From the NCBI GenBank assembly GCA_038230835.1, contig JBBRMM010000003.1, positions 124,001 to 188,000 on the forward strand: a stretch of DNA of 64,000 nt. The letters are read 5' to 3'. The position numbers and the translations under genes are program-made. Each line of letters starts with the position of its first letter. The stretch's first letter is position 1. Origin of the DNA: DASUHT01 sp038230835. Lineage in GTDB: Bacteria > Actinomycetota > Thermoleophilia > Gaiellales > JAICJC01. Below the pieces are notes generated by a model. That model was given only the letters and a program-made list of their open reading frames with translations. It was not told the DNA's origin and did not search any database. This document shows positions 7,611 to 17,751 of the stretch, one piece after another.

Positions 7611-8453
7611 ATGAGCGAACCGACCGGCCGCATCCTGCAGGGCGACAATCTCGACCACCTGCCCGGGCTCGCGGACGGGTCATTTCGGATGGTCTACGTC
7701 GACCCCCCGTTCAACACCGGCCGCACCCGTACGCGCCACACCACCGTCGCCACCGCCGATCCCGGGGGGGATCGGACAGGCTTCGGCGGCCGCCGCTACC
7801 GGACGCGCGTGATCGGCTCGTCGGCGTACACGGACTCCTACGACGACTACATCGGCTTTCTCGAGCCGCGGCTGGCCCACGCACACCGCGTGCTCGACGC
7901 CGAGGGCACGCTGTACGTGCACCTCGACTACCGCGAGGCGCACCGCGTGAAGCTCCTGCTCGACCGGCTGTTCGGCGCCGACTGCTTCATCAACGAGCTG
8001 ATCTGGGCATACGACTACGGAGGCAAGCCCCGGCGCCGCTGGCCGGCCAAGCACGACACGATATTGATGTACGTGCGCGACCCCAAGGCCTACTGGTTCG
8101 ACGCAGCCGAGGTGGAGCGGGAGCCGTACATGGCACCCGGCCTCGTGACGCCCGAAAAGGCCGCCCGCGGCAAGATGCCGACCGACGTCTGGTGGCATAC
8201 CATCGTCTCACCCACCGGGCACGAGAAGACCGGCTATCCGACCCAGAAGCCGGAGGGACTGGTGCGCAGGATGCTGCTGGCCTCGACCCGCCCGGGCGAC
8301 GCGGTGCTCGACTTCTTCGCCGGATCGGGCACGGTGGGAGCGGTGGCGCAGAAGCTCAACCGCCGGTTCGTGCTGATCGACAACAACCCCGAGGCGATCC
8401 GCGTCATGGAACAGCGGCTGGGGCTTCGATCACTCGCACTCCCGCGGGCGTAG
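7611..8453 (+). CDS. Beta-class DNA N4-cytosine/N6-adenine methyltransferase (solitary)
   Basis: A 280-residue DNA methyltransferase with motif IV (VDPPFNTG, DPPF at 31-34) before motif I (DFFAGSGT at about 234), the order that defines the beta class, and TQKP shortly before motif I. The region between is the target-recognition part. No restriction endonuclease or specificity subunit is present, so it is solitary and could act in regulation, replication timing or defence. It overlaps the 3' end of the convergent rpiA by 50 bases. Recognition sequence cannot be read from the protein. Confidence 0.85.
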   Translation: MSEPTGRILQGDNLDHLPGLADGSFRMVYVDPPFNTGRTRTRHTTVATADPGGDRTGFGGRRYRTRVIGSSAYTDSYDDYIGFLEPRLAHAHRVLDAEGTLYVHLDYREAHRVKLLLDRLFGADCFINELIWAYDYGGKPRRRWPAKHDTILMYVRDPKAYWFDAAEVEREPYMAPGLVTPEKAARGKMPTDVWWHTIVSPTGHEKTGYPTQKPEGLVRRMLLASTRPGDAVLDFFAGSGTVGAVAQKLNRRFVLIDNNPEAIRVMEQRLGLRSLALPRA

Positions 8454-9108
8454 CGACCACCGCACGTCGGGCGACATCCAGGAAGAAGCCATGTGCGACC
8501 ACCCCGGGTACCGCGGACACCGAGTGCGCAAGGCGCTCGGGATCGCTCCAGTCGGTCCGCCGACAATCCAGGATCCAGTTCCCCTCGTCGGTCACGAACG
8601 GCCCCGACGAACCGGCCGGGCGCAGGTGCGGCGACCAGCCGAGCTCCTCGAGCAGCCGTTCGCAGACGGGGAGCGCGAATGGGATCACCTCCACGGGCAG
8701 CGGCGCCGTCCGACCCAGCCGGTCGACCAGCTTCGACTCGTCGGCGACCACGACCATCCGCCGACCGGCGTACGCAACCACCTTCTCCCGCAGATGGGCG
8801 CCACCGAGGCCCTTGATCAGGCGCAGCTGCGGATCGATCTCGTCGGCACCGTCGAGCACCACGTCCAGCCGAGGGGTCTGTGCGAGCGTGGACAGGGCGA
8901 TCCCCAGCTCGCGACATCGAGCGGCGGTGGCCTTCGACGTGGGGACGCCGACGATGTCCGAGAGCCGGCCGTCGGCCAGCCGCTCGGCGAGCGCGTCCAG
9001 CATCTGCATCGCGGTCGAGCCCGTCCCCAGCCCCACTCGCATGCCCGAGCGCACCTCGAGCTCGACGGCCCGCTCGGCAGCGACCCGCTTGAGATCTGCC
9101 GCGCTCAC
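8404..9108 (-). CDS. rpiA: Ribose-5-phosphate isomerase A
   Basis: A 234-residue RpiA, interconverting ribose-5-phosphate and ribulose-5-phosphate in the non-oxidative pentose phosphate pathway. Signatures are GLGTGST at 26-32, DGADEID at 86-92 and KGLGGAHLREK just after. GTG at 9108 overlaps the stop of the upstream gene by four bases (GTGA) and gives the normal length. The last 50 bases overlap the convergent methyltransferase gene. The remaining pathway genes tkt-tal-zwf-opcA lie 12 kb to the right. Confidence 0.93.
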   Translation of the reverse strand: MSAADLKRVAAERAVELEVRSGMRVGLGTGSTAMQMLDALAERLADGRLSDIVGVPTSKATAARCRELGIALSTLAQTPRLDVVLDGADEIDPQLRLIKGLGGAHLREKVVAYAGRRMVVVADESKLVDRLGRTAPLPVEVIPFALPVCERLLEELGWSPHLRPAGSSGPFVTDEGNWILDCRRTDWSDPERLAHSVSAVPGVVAHGFFLDVARRAVVATPAGVRVIEAPAAVP

Positions 9109-11099
9109 CCGGCCAGCGCCCGCCGGACCTGATCGGGAGCGGTGAGCGGCAGGCGACAGGCGAACCGCTCGCAGATGTAGACGGCGGGGCGGCCGTCCAC
9201 CGGCTCGCGCCCGGCCAGCAGCGCCGGCCACTCCTCATCGCCCGACCCAAACGCAAACACCGTCGTGGGGTTGAAGCCCTCGAGCGCCGCGTCCGCCAGT
9301 TCCCGGGTGACGGGATCGGCGAGCGGCCCGACGACCGCAACCTCGCGTGGAACCGCCAGCAGAAGATCGGCGAGCGACAGCATCTGCCCGAACGCGTGCG
9401 GCATGCGCGCGAGCTGCTCGACGGTCAAGCCCAGCACACGCTCGGCCAGCCGCTCCCGCTCATGATCGCCGTCCAGCCGGCCCAGCCGCGCAAGCACGTT
9501 CGCCATCAGCGAGTTACCCGACGGCGTGGGGTTGTCGTCGAACTCCTTGCGCTTGGCGATCATCGGCTCGCCGTCCGAGGCTGAGAAGAAGAACCCGCCC
9601 CGCTGCGGATCTCCGAATCGCTCCAGGGTCACCCGGGCGATCGATTCGGCCCGCCGGAGGTACTCGGGTTCGCCGGTGAAGCGGTGCAGCTCGAGCAGGC
9701 CGTGCGCGACCGCGGCGTGGTCCTCCAGGTAGCCGGGGATGTGCGCGCGGCCGGCCCGATAGGTGCGCAGCAGGCGGCCCGAACCGTCACTCATGCGCTC
9801 GTGTAGAAACTCGGCCAGCGCGCGGGCGGCGTCGAGCACGTCGGCCCGACCCAACCGCCGGCCAACCTGCGCCATTGCCGCCAGGGCAAGACCATTCCAA
9901 CTCGCAATGACCTTGTCGTCGCGACCGGGCTGAGCCCGCTTTCGGCGTATTTCCAGGAGTTTGCGGTTGATCTCGACGATCTGCGGTGTGACCTCGAGCA
10001 CGGGACGCAGGATCGACGCACCTTCGAAGTTGCCCTCCTCCGTGATCCCGTAGAACTCGATCGCGGCCGCCCCATCCGCGTCTCCCAGCGCCCGCCGGAG
10101 CTCCCCGGGCGTCCACACGAAGGTTGCGCCCTCTTCGCCCAGCGTATCCGCATCCTGGGACGATGCGAGGCCCCCGTCGGGCAGCCAGAGCTCGCGCAGC
10201 ATGTAGTCCACGGTGGCCTCCGCCACCGCCCGGTGCCGCGGCTCGCCGGTGACGGCGTGGGCCTCGATGTAGGCGGTGGCCAGCAACGCGTTGTCGTACA
10301 GCATCTTCTCGAAGTGCGGCACCAGCCACCGCTGGTCGACCGAGTAGCGATGGAACCCGCCGCCGAGCACGTCGTACATCCCGCCCGCGGCCATGCCGTC
10401 GAGGGTGCCGACTGCCATTTCGAGCGCCTGGACGCGGCCGGTGCGCACGTGGTGGCGGAGCAGGAAGCCGATCAGCGGGCCCGGCGGAAACTTGGGAGCC
10501 GCTCCAAAACCGCCCCAGCGCGGGTCGTACAGCTCACCCAGCCGGTCGACCGCCTGGTCCATCAGCTCGTCGCTCGGCAGCAACGACGACGGTTCCCGAT
10601 CGGCCGACTCGGCCAATCCCGCAGTCATCCGCTCGGCGAACGCGGCGACGTCGTCGCGCCGCGCCCGCCAGCTCTCCTCGATCGCGGCCAGCAACTGGCG
10701 AAAGCTCGGCATCCCGTGCCGCGGCTCGGGGGGAAAGTAGGTGCCGCCGTAGAACGGGCGACCGTCCGGGGTCACGAACACCGTCAGCGGCCATCCGCCG
10801 TGCCCGGTCATGCTGACCACGGCGTCCATGTAGACCGCGTCCACGTCCGGGCGCTCTTCTCGGTCGACCTTCACGTTCACGAACATGCTGTTCATGAGCT
10901 CCGCGGTGTGTGGATCGGAGAACGACTCGTGCTCCATCACGTGACACCAGTGACACGCGGAATAGCCGACCGACAGCAGCACCGGTACGTCGCGCCGGCG
11001 GGCCTCGGCGAATGCCTCGTCGCCCCACGGCCGCCAGTCGACCGGGTTCTCCCGATGCTGGAGCAGATAGGGGGAGGTCTCTGCGGCGAGCCGGTTCAC
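9105..11099 (-). CDS. Thioredoxin-domain protein, YyaL/SPATA20 family
   Basis: A 664-residue protein of the DUF255 family: an N-terminal thioredoxin-like domain with CxxC (SACHWCHVM, about residues 48-56) and a long alpha-alpha barrel resembling glycosidase or epimerase folds. The N-terminus NRLAAETSPYLLQH is the family hallmark, so GTG 11099 is preferred; TTG 11129 would add ten residues and overlap the upstream gene. The function in bacteria is uncertain. It follows the glutamate dehydrogenase gene by 19 bases and precedes rpiA with a GTGA overlap. Confidence 0.88.
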   Translation of the reverse strand: MNRLAAETSPYLLQHRENPVDWRPWGDEAFAEARRRDVPVLLSVGYSACHWCHVMEHESFSDPHTAELMNSMFVNVKVDREERPDVDAVYMDAVVSMTGHGGWPLTVFVTPDGRPFYGGTYFPPEPRHGMPSFRQLLAAIEESWRARRDDVAAFAERMTAGLAESADREPSSLLPSDELMDQAVDRLGELYDPRWGGFGAAPKFPPGPLIGFLLRHHVRTGRVQALEMAVGTLDGMAAGGMYDVLGGGFHRYSVDQRWLVPHFEKMLYDNALLATAYIEAHAVTGEPRHRAVAEATVDYMLRELWLPDGGLASSQDADTLGEEGATFVWTPGELRRALGDADGAAAIEFYGITEEGNFEGASILRPVLEVTPQIVEINRKLLEIRRKRAQPGRDDKVIASWNGLALAAMAQVGRRLGRADVLDAARALAEFLHERMSDGSGRLLRTYRAGRAHIPGYLEDHAAVAHGLLELHRFTGEPEYLRRAESIARVTLERFGDPQRGGFFFSASDGEPMIAKRKEFDDNPTPSGNSLMANVLARLGRLDGDHERERLAERVLGLTVEQLARMPHAFGQMLSLADLLLAVPREVAVVGPLADPVTRELADAALEGFNPTTVFAFGSGDEEWPALLAGREPVDGRPAVYICERFACRLPLTAPDQVRRALAG

Positions 11100-11118
11100 C
11101 GCCGTCAGACTACCCGTG

Positions 11119-14100
11119 TCAGGCGACAACCTGACGGATCTGGTGCACCATGACCATGATCAGCGAGCCGTCGTCGGCGGTGGTCGCCCCGACGTTCTCC
11201 ATCAGCTTGGACAGCCGCTCGTAGGGGTCGACGCGGGTGGCCAGATAGCTCTCGACCGCCGTGTCGATGGCCTCGCCCCCCGCCCGGTCGAGCACCCGCG
11301 CGACGATCTGGCGGCGCAGCAGGCGAAGGTCGTCGAGCATGGTCGCCCACGCCAGTCGCTGCCAACGGGTTGCGGCCGGCAGATCGACCACCCGGTCCTC
11401 GATCACGTCCAGGAACAAGCGCTCGCCGACGAGGAAGAATCCGTGCGCCACGTCCGGCACCGACCGCTTCGCGTCGCGCGCCACCGCGAGGATGTCCGGC
11501 GCGAACACGAGGTCGGGTACGGCGGCTCCAAACCGCGCCGGGCGCTCGGGGACATCGGCCTCCAGCAGGGCCTCGAGACGGCCGTCATAGGCGATCCGCC
11601 AGGCCGTGGTCGCCGAGTCCTGGAGGCTCGCCACGAGCTCCGCGAAGCCGGCCGCGGCGCGCTCGATCTCGAAACTCAGATCGAGCCCCGGAGTGTTGTG
11701 CAGATACCAGCGTGACAGTTGCTCGTTCATCGCGTCGATCCCGTCCATCAGGCCGCTCTGCACTTCGGGGTCGACAATGCCGTCCAGCCGCTCGACATCC
11801 TCCCACCGCCCGCGGGCACCACTCACCTCACGGGCGACCAGGAACGCACGCACGACCTCGTCCGCAGCCGCGCCCGTCTCGGCGACCATGCGCTGCACGA
11901 AGGTCGTCCCCATCGAGTTGATGACCTCGTTGGTGACGATGGTGGCGATCAGTTCCCTGCGGAGTGGATGGGCGGCCAGCAGACCGCCGAAGCGGTCGAC
12001 GACGGAGGCCGGAAAATAGTCGCGCATGCACGACTGCAGGTGCGGGTCGTCCGGTAGCTCCGAGCGCAGCACCTGTGCACGCAGAAGCCGCTTGGCGTAG
12101 GCAAGGAGCACGCACAGCTCCGGCCTGACCAATCCGAGTCCGGCGGCTTCACGCTCTGCCATCCGATCCGTGGACGGCAGGAACTCCAGGTCGCGCTCGA
12201 GCATGCCGTGCTGCTCGAGCTCGGACATCAGATCCTCGTACGCCTCCATCCGCCGTGCCGCCACCGCGGACTCCTGCGAGAGGATCTGAGCCTGGAGGTA
12301 GTTGTCGTACAGGACATGGGCGACCACGTCAACGGCGGCCTCCTGCAGGAGCACATCCCGACCTTCGCGCGCCAGCTCACCGGCCTCGACGGCGAGCGCG
12401 AGCAGGATCTTGAGGTTGACCTCGTGGTCGGAGCAGTCCACCCCACCGGCGTTGTCGATCGCATCCGTGTTGATACGGCCACCCGCGTGGGCGTACTCGA
12501 TCCGGCCGAGCTGGGTGAAGCCGAGATTGCCGCCCTCGCCGACCACCAGCGCGCGCAACTCGCGGCCGTCAACCCGCACCGCGTCGTTCGCCCGGTCGCC
12601 GACGTCGGCGTGAGTCTCAGTGGACGCCTTGACGTAGGTGCCGATGCCGCCGTTCCAGAGCAGGTCGACCCCCGCCCGGAGGATCGCCTGGATCAGCTCG
12701 GTCGGTGTGAGGGCCTCCGCCTCGACGCCGAGAGCCGCGCGAGCCTGCGGCGACAGCGGCACCGACTTCGCCGACCGCGGCCACACGCCACCGCCCTCGG
12801 AGAGCAGCGAGCGGTCGTAGTCGTCCCATGAGCTGGTGGGAAGATTGAACAGGCGCACGCGCTCGGCGAACGCGGATGCAGCATCGGGCTCCGGATCGAT
12901 GAAGACGTGGCGGTGGTCGAAGGCGGCAACCAGGCGCAGCCGCGGCGCGAGCATCATTCCGTTGCCGAAGACGTCACCGGACATGTCCCCCACGCCCACC
13001 GCTGTGAACGGCTCGACGGTGACGTCGCGGCCAACCTCCCGGAAGTGCCGCTTGACGCTCTCCCAGGCCCCCTTGGCCGTGATCCCGAGAGCCTTGTGGT
13101 CGTAGCCGGCCGAACCGCCGGACGCGAAGGCGTCGCCCAGCCAGAAGCCGTACTCGGCCGACACGGCGTTGGCGGTGTCGGACAGGTGTGCGGTGCCCTT
13201 GTCGGCGGCCACCACGAGGTACGCGTCGTCCTCCGCGTCCAGCACACGCACGTCGGGCGGCCGCACGACCATGCCGGCGACGATGTTGTCGGTGATGTCG
13301 AGCATGCCGCGGATCAGGGTGACGTACTGGCGGCGCTCCTCCTCGAGCAGGGCCGGCCGCTCCGGCGGGGGATGTTTGAGGATGAAGCCGCCCTTCGCGC
13401 CCACCGGGACGATCACCGCGTTCTTGACCATCTGCGCCTTCATCAAGCCGAGGATCTCGGTGCGGTAGTCCTCCAATCGGTCAGACCATCTGATGCCACC
13501 CCGGGCGACCGCCCCTCCGCGCAGGTGGACGCCGGCCATCGATGGTGAAAAGACGAAGATCTCCCACAACGGCACCGGCTTGGGCATGCCCGGCACCTCG
13601 GCGCAGCGCAACTTGAACGAGATGTGCTCGCTCTCGCCGCTGCGTACATAGGCGTTGGTGCGCACGGTGGCGACGATCAGGCCGAGGTAGCCGCGCAGGA
13701 TCCGGTCGTCGTCCAGGCTGGACACCCGCTCGAGCGCCGCCAGGATCTGCTGTTCGAGCTCCTGCGAGCGCGCCTCGTCGAGCTCGCGAGTGGGGTCGAA
13801 GCGGCACTCGAACAGCTCCACCAACAGCCGAGCCACCTCGGAATTGCGCACCAGGCAGTCGTTCTGGTACCTGCTCGTGAATTGCGCACCGAGCAGTTGG
13901 CGGTACTCCCGGTACGCCCGCAGGATGGTCACCTGACGCCAGGTCAGACCAGCCACCACGACCAGCCGGTTGAGCCAGTCGCTGCCGGCCCGCCCGTCCC
14001 ACACCGCGCTCACGGTGTCGGCCACCAGCGGTTGCAGCTCGTCGAGCTCGAGCGGTCGGTTGTCAGGCCCCAGAACGCCGAAGTCATGCAGGTAGCGACC

Positions 14101-15927
14101 TTCGTCGCCGCCCTGCAGGCGGGTCGGTACCTCCTCGACCACGGTCAGGCCAAGCTGCTCGAACAGCGGCAGCAGGTCGGTCAGGGGCGCCTTGCCCCCG
14201 GTCTTGTAGAGCTTCAGCCGGGTCAGCGGCTCCGCGGTGTGCCGCTCGTTCTGCAGCGCGACCACGTATGACAGGTCGCCGCTGAGCTCCTCGAACCGCA
14301 GCACGTCGAACACCGCCTGGTAGATGGCCGCGGCCGATTTGTAGTACTCCGGGAACAGCGCGGCGTACCGGCGGGCCAACTCGTGCCCACGCACCTCGCC
14401 GAGAGCGGCGACCAGCCCGTCAGACAGGCGGTCGTCCCAGGTGCGCGCCGCATCCAGCACCTCCTGCTCGAGCGCCGCCAGATCGACCTGCGGCAGCTCG
14501 CCCTCGGGCACGTGAATCGTGAAGTGGAGGCGGGCGGGCTCCGTGCGCGCAGACAGGTGGTAGTCGACGGATGTCCCGTGGAACCTGATCTCGAACAGGT
14601 GCTCGAGCTTGACGCGCAGCTCGGCGGAGACGTGGTCGGGCGGCGGCGCTACGATCGCCGAGACGCTGCGCCCGGCGTCCGCCGGGAGCACGAACAGCCG
14701 CACCCCCCCGCCCTCCTGCATGGCCAGCAGAGCCATGATGACCGGGCGCAGCTCCTGGGCCGACGCTGCGAACAGCTCATCCTTGGGGAAGCTGTCGAAG
14801 AGCGCGACCACCGCTTTGAAGTCGTGCGAGCCGACGAACAGATCCTCCCAGCGCATGATCGCATCGAGCTTGCCGCGCACGATCGGAACCAGCCTCGCCG
14901 ACTCGTTGTGTGCCTTGCCGGTGAACAGGCCGATCATCCGCAACTCGCCGCCGACCGTGCCGTCCGCCGCCACTCGTTTGACGCCGACGTAGTCCATCTT
15001 GCCCGGACGGTGGATGGTCGTCTCGCGATTGGTCTTCGAGACAACGACCAGCGGACCGCCCTCGATCCGCTCGCGCAGCCCGGGAGGCATGTTGGCCACC
15101 GGGACGGCGTCGGCGTACGTGGAGAGCGACGTGTCGGCCAGGATTCCAAGGCCGGAGTCGGCCACCACCCGCGCCACCCGGTCGCCCGCCGCCCCGCCGA
15201 CTTCGTACTCGCGGTAGCCCAGGTAGACGAAGTTGTCGTCGGTCAGCCACTGTAGGAACTCGACCGACTCGTGGATCTCCTCGTCGCTGTAGCGGGGGCC
15301 CGCCTCGGATGCAACCTCGATCATCCGCTCCACCCGGTCGACCATGGGCAGGAAGTCGCGCACGGCCAGGCGCAGCTCGGTGAGCACGCGCAGCACATCG
15401 AGCTCGAGCGTCGAGAGCGCGTCAGCAGCAAGCGTCCGATCGACCTCGAAGTGCATCACCGACTCGCGGTGTGGTGCGCCTCGCGCCGGGGTGATGCACG
15501 TGACCTGGCCCTCCGCATCGCGCTCGACCCCGAGTACCGGGTGCACCACGGTCCGCACCAGCAGGCCGTGGGCGTGCAGCTCGGCGGTGACCGTGTCGAC
15601 CAGAAACGGTGCGTCGTCCGAACTCACGTCGATGACCGCGCCCGCGGCGTGGTAGCCGTGGGTCTCCACCTCGGGCTGGAACGCCCGCACGAGCAGCTCA
15701 CCGCCCGGCCGGGACGCAAGGAACTCGTACACGCCTCGGATCTGAGCGGCCAGCTCAGGCGGCTCCAGAGTTGCCAGCAGCCCGGCCGGCGCCCGCCGCA
15801 CGTACGCCCGCACGAACTCGGCCAGCGGCCCGGTGCGCGGCGCATCGAGCTCCGCCAGCAGGCGATCGGCCAGGACCGCACCGCTGTCGTCGGATTCGGC
15901 CCTGATCTCGGCCTCGGCGCTGCTCAC
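11119..15927 (-). CDS. gdh: Large NAD-specific glutamate dehydrogenase
   Basis: A 1602-residue enzyme, the expected size for the L-GDH (about 180 kDa) family of actinobacteria and proteobacteria. N-terminal ACT-like segments (about residues 30-400) precede the catalytic core with GGAVARGGIRWSDR, MKAQMVKNAVIVPVGAKGG and a nucleotide-binding VGVGDMSGDVFGN segment. It deaminates glutamate to 2-oxoglutarate with NAD, mainly for catabolism. GTG 15927 is used, with TAGCAT eight bases upstream and no ribosome binding site. That hexamer overlaps the pstB stop codon. Confidence 0.93.
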   Translation of the reverse strand: MSSAEAEIRAESDDSGAVLADRLLAELDAPRTGPLAEFVRAYVRRAPAGLLATLEPPELAAQIRGVYEFLASRPGGELLVRAFQPEVETHGYHAAGAVIDVSSDDAPFLVDTVTAELHAHGLLVRTVVHPVLGVERDAEGQVTCITPARGAPHRESVMHFEVDRTLAADALSTLELDVLRVLTELRLAVRDFLPMVDRVERMIEVASEAGPRYSDEEIHESVEFLQWLTDDNFVYLGYREYEVGGAAGDRVARVVADSGLGILADTSLSTYADAVPVANMPPGLRERIEGGPLVVVSKTNRETTIHRPGKMDYVGVKRVAADGTVGGELRMIGLFTGKAHNESARLVPIVRGKLDAIMRWEDLFVGSHDFKAVVALFDSFPKDELFAASAQELRPVIMALLAMQEGGGVRLFVLPADAGRSVSAIVAPPPDHVSAELRVKLEHLFEIRFHGTSVDYHLSARTEPARLHFTIHVPEGELPQVDLAALEQEVLDAARTWDDRLSDGLVAALGEVRGHELARRYAALFPEYYKSAAAIYQAVFDVLRFEELSGDLSYVVALQNERHTAEPLTRLKLYKTGGKAPLTDLLPLFEQLGLTVVEEVPTRLQGGDEGRYLHDFGVLGPDNRPLELDELQPLVADTVSAVWDGRAGSDWLNRLVVVAGLTWRQVTILRAYREYRQLLGAQFTSRYQNDCLVRNSEVARLLVELFECRFDPTRELDEARSQELEQQILAALERVSSLDDDRILRGYLGLIVATVRTNAYVRSGESEHISFKLRCAEVPGMPKPVPLWEIFVFSPSMAGVHLRGGAVARGGIRWSDRLEDYRTEILGLMKAQMVKNAVIVPVGAKGGFILKHPPPERPALLEEERRQYVTLIRGMLDITDNIVAGMVVRPPDVRVLDAEDDAYLVVAADKGTAHLSDTANAVSAEYGFWLGDAFASGGSAGYDHKALGITAKGAWESVKRHFREVGRDVTVEPFTAVGVGDMSGDVFGNGMMLAPRLRLVAAFDHRHVFIDPEPDAASAFAERVRLFNLPTSSWDDYDRSLLSEGGGVWPRSAKSVPLSPQARAALGVEAEALTPTELIQAILRAGVDLLWNGGIGTYVKASTETHADVGDRANDAVRVDGRELRALVVGEGGNLGFTQLGRIEYAHAGGRINTDAIDNAGGVDCSDHEVNLKILLALAVEAGELAREGRDVLLQEAAVDVVAHVLYDNYLQAQILSQESAVAARRMEAYEDLMSELEQHGMLERDLEFLPSTDRMAEREAAGLGLVRPELCVLLAYAKRLLRAQVLRSELPDDPHLQSCMRDYFPASVVDRFGGLLAAHPLRRELIATIVTNEVINSMGTTFVQRMVAETGAAADEVVRAFLVAREVSGARGRWEDVERLDGIVDPEVQSGLMDGIDAMNEQLSRWYLHNTPGLDLSFEIERAAAGFAELVASLQDSATTAWRIAYDGRLEALLEADVPERPARFGAAVPDLVFAPDILAVARDAKRSVPDVAHGFFLVGERLFLDVIEDRVVDLPAATRWQRLAWATMLDDLRLLRRQIVARVLDRAGGEAIDTAVESYLATRVDPYERLSKLMENVGATTADDGSLIMVMVHQIRQVVA

Positions 15928-15938
15928 GAGAGCAGATG

Positions 15939-16829
15939 CTAACCGAAGCGCCCGGTCACGTACGCCTCCGTGCGGGCGTCGGACGGGCGAACGAACAGTT
16001 CAGAGGTTGCGGCGTACTCCACCAGGAGGCCGCAGCGGTCGCCGGAATCGTCCACGTCGACACTGAAGAACGCGGTCATATCGGCGACCCGCGCCGCCTG
16101 CTGCATGTTGTGGGTGACGATCACGATCGTGTACTCGTCCTTGAGCGTCTGCACCAGATCCTCGATCCGCTGGGTGGCGATCGGGTCGAGTGCGGACGCC
16201 GGTTCGTCCATCAGGATCACGTCCGGCTGAACCGCGATCGCGCGGGCGATGCACAGCCGCTGCTGCTGGCCACCCGAGAGCGACAGCGCACTCGACTTGA
16301 GCCGGTCCTTGACCTCGTCCCACAGCGCGGCGTGGGTCAGCGCACGCTCGACCCGGTCATGCAGCCCGTCCTTCATGCCGTGGATCCGCAACCCGAACGC
16401 AACGTTGTCGAAGATCGACTTCGGGAACGGGTTGGGCCGCTGGAACACCATCCCGATGCGCCGCCGCACCTCCACCGCGTCGACCCCGGACGCGTTCAGA
16501 TCGTGGCCGTGGTAGCGGACGGTGCCGGTGACGCTGGCGCCGCTGATCAGGTCGTTCATCCGATTCAGCGTCCGCAACAGCGTCGTCTTGCCACAGCCGG
16601 ACGGCCCGATGAACGCCGTCACCAGGTGCCGGTGCACGGTGAGCGAGACGTCGCGGATGGCCATGTCGCCGCTGTAGGAGACGCTGACGCCGTCCAGTTC
16701 GAACACCGCCTCGCGGCCCGACTGAGGCGCGTCCCCGTGGCTGGAGGCAAGCTCCGCCAGTTTGGACTGGGTGCGGGCGCGAGGCGCGGCGGGCGGCTTC
16801 GTCTGCTCGGGCTCGTTCACGTGCCGCAT
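15939..16829 (-). CDS. pstB: Phosphate ABC transporter ATP-binding protein
   Basis: A 296-residue ABC ATPase, the energising subunit of the high-affinity phosphate importer. Walker A is GPSGCGKTT, the signature LSGGQQQR and Walker B VILMDEP; RMNDLI after Walker A is typical of PstB. The ATG at 16829 is favoured, although GTG 16820 is possible. About 35 polar residues precede the core, more than in E. coli PstB. It is the last gene of pstSCAB and lies 28 bases after pstA. Confidence 0.95.
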   Translation of the reverse strand: MRHVNEPEQTKPPAAPRARTQSKLAELASSHGDAPQSGREAVFELDGVSVSYSGDMAIRDVSLTVHRHLVTAFIGPSGCGKTTLLRTLNRMNDLISGASVTGTVRYHGHDLNASGVDAVEVRRRIGMVFQRPNPFPKSIFDNVAFGLRIHGMKDGLHDRVERALTHAALWDEVKDRLKSSALSLSGGQQQRLCIARAIAVQPDVILMDEPASALDPIATQRIEDLVQTLKDEYTIVIVTHNMQQAARVADMTAFFSVDVDDSGDRCGLLVEYAATSELFVRPSDARTEAYVTGRFG

Positions 16830-16857
16830 CTTGCCTGATCGCACTCCATGCGTGTCG

Positions 16858-17751
16858 TCATCGGGCCTTCTCGATCTGACGCCGCGTGCGCAGAGAGAGC
16901 AGCCGACCGGCGATCGCACCGACGAGCACGACCACCATCAGCACCAGCGCGGCGGCCCACGCCTGCTGCTGCGCGAACTGGCTGGGCTGCTCCGAGTCGA
17001 AGAAGATCACGAGCGGCAGCGAGCCCAGCGCCTGCCTGGGATCGAAGCTGACCGCGCTCGCGAAAAGGGCGGTGGTGAAGAGCAACGGCGCCGTCTCCCC
17101 GGCCGCCCGAGCGACGGCGATGATGGTGCCGGTGACGATGCCGCCGACCGCCGTCGGCAGGACGACCGTCAGCATGGTGCGCGAGCGGCTGGCGCCGAGC
17201 GCCATGCTGCCCTCACGCAGGCTGGACGGCACGAGCGCCAGCACCTCTTCGGTCGACCGGGCGATCACCGGCACGATCACCATCGCCAGGCCGCACGAGC
17301 CGGCGAAGGCGTTCTGCCCCCGGCCGATGACCAGCAGCCCGAACATGAAGACACCGAGCACGATGGTGGGGACGCCGGCCAGCAGGTTCAGCAGCAGGCG
17401 GACCGCATCGGCCACCCGCGGCGAGGCGAACTCCGCGTTGTAGATGGCCACCAGCACGCCGACGGGCACCGCGATCGCGGTCGCTACACCGGTGATCACG
17501 ACGGTGCCGACGATCGAGTTCTCGATACCGCCGGTCGGCCGGCCGAAGGGGTCGACGCCCGGCAGCTTGGTGAACAGATCCAGGCTCAACGCGGGCGCGC
17601 CCCGGCGGGCGACCGAGTAGATCACCATTCCGAGCACGGCCACGGCCGCAAGCGCGGCGAGGGTCGCGAGCGATTCCATCGCGGCGCTGACCAGCCGGCG
17701 GCGGCGAGCGCGGCCTCCTGACATGCTCAGCGCCGAAGCCTGGATGGTCAC
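16858..17751 (-). CDS. pstA: Phosphate ABC transporter permease
   Basis: A 297-residue inner-membrane permease with six hydrophobic segments and the EAA-type loop (LREGSMALGASRSRT) that docks on PstB. It partners PstC to form the phosphate channel. GTG 17751 overlaps the pstC stop by four bases (GTGA), indicating coupling. Confidence 0.94.
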   Translation of the reverse strand: MTIQASALSMSGGRARRRRLVSAAMESLATLAALAAVAVLGMVIYSVARRGAPALSLDLFTKLPGVDPFGRPTGGIENSIVGTVVITGVATAIAVPVGVLVAIYNAEFASPRVADAVRLLLNLLAGVPTIVLGVFMFGLLVIGRGQNAFAGSCGLAMVIVPVIARSTEEVLALVPSSLREGSMALGASRSRTMLTVVLPTAVGGIVTGTIIAVARAAGETAPLLFTTALFASAVSFDPRQALGSLPLVIFFDSEQPSQFAQQQAWAAALVLMVVVLVGAIAGRLLSLRTRRQIEKAR

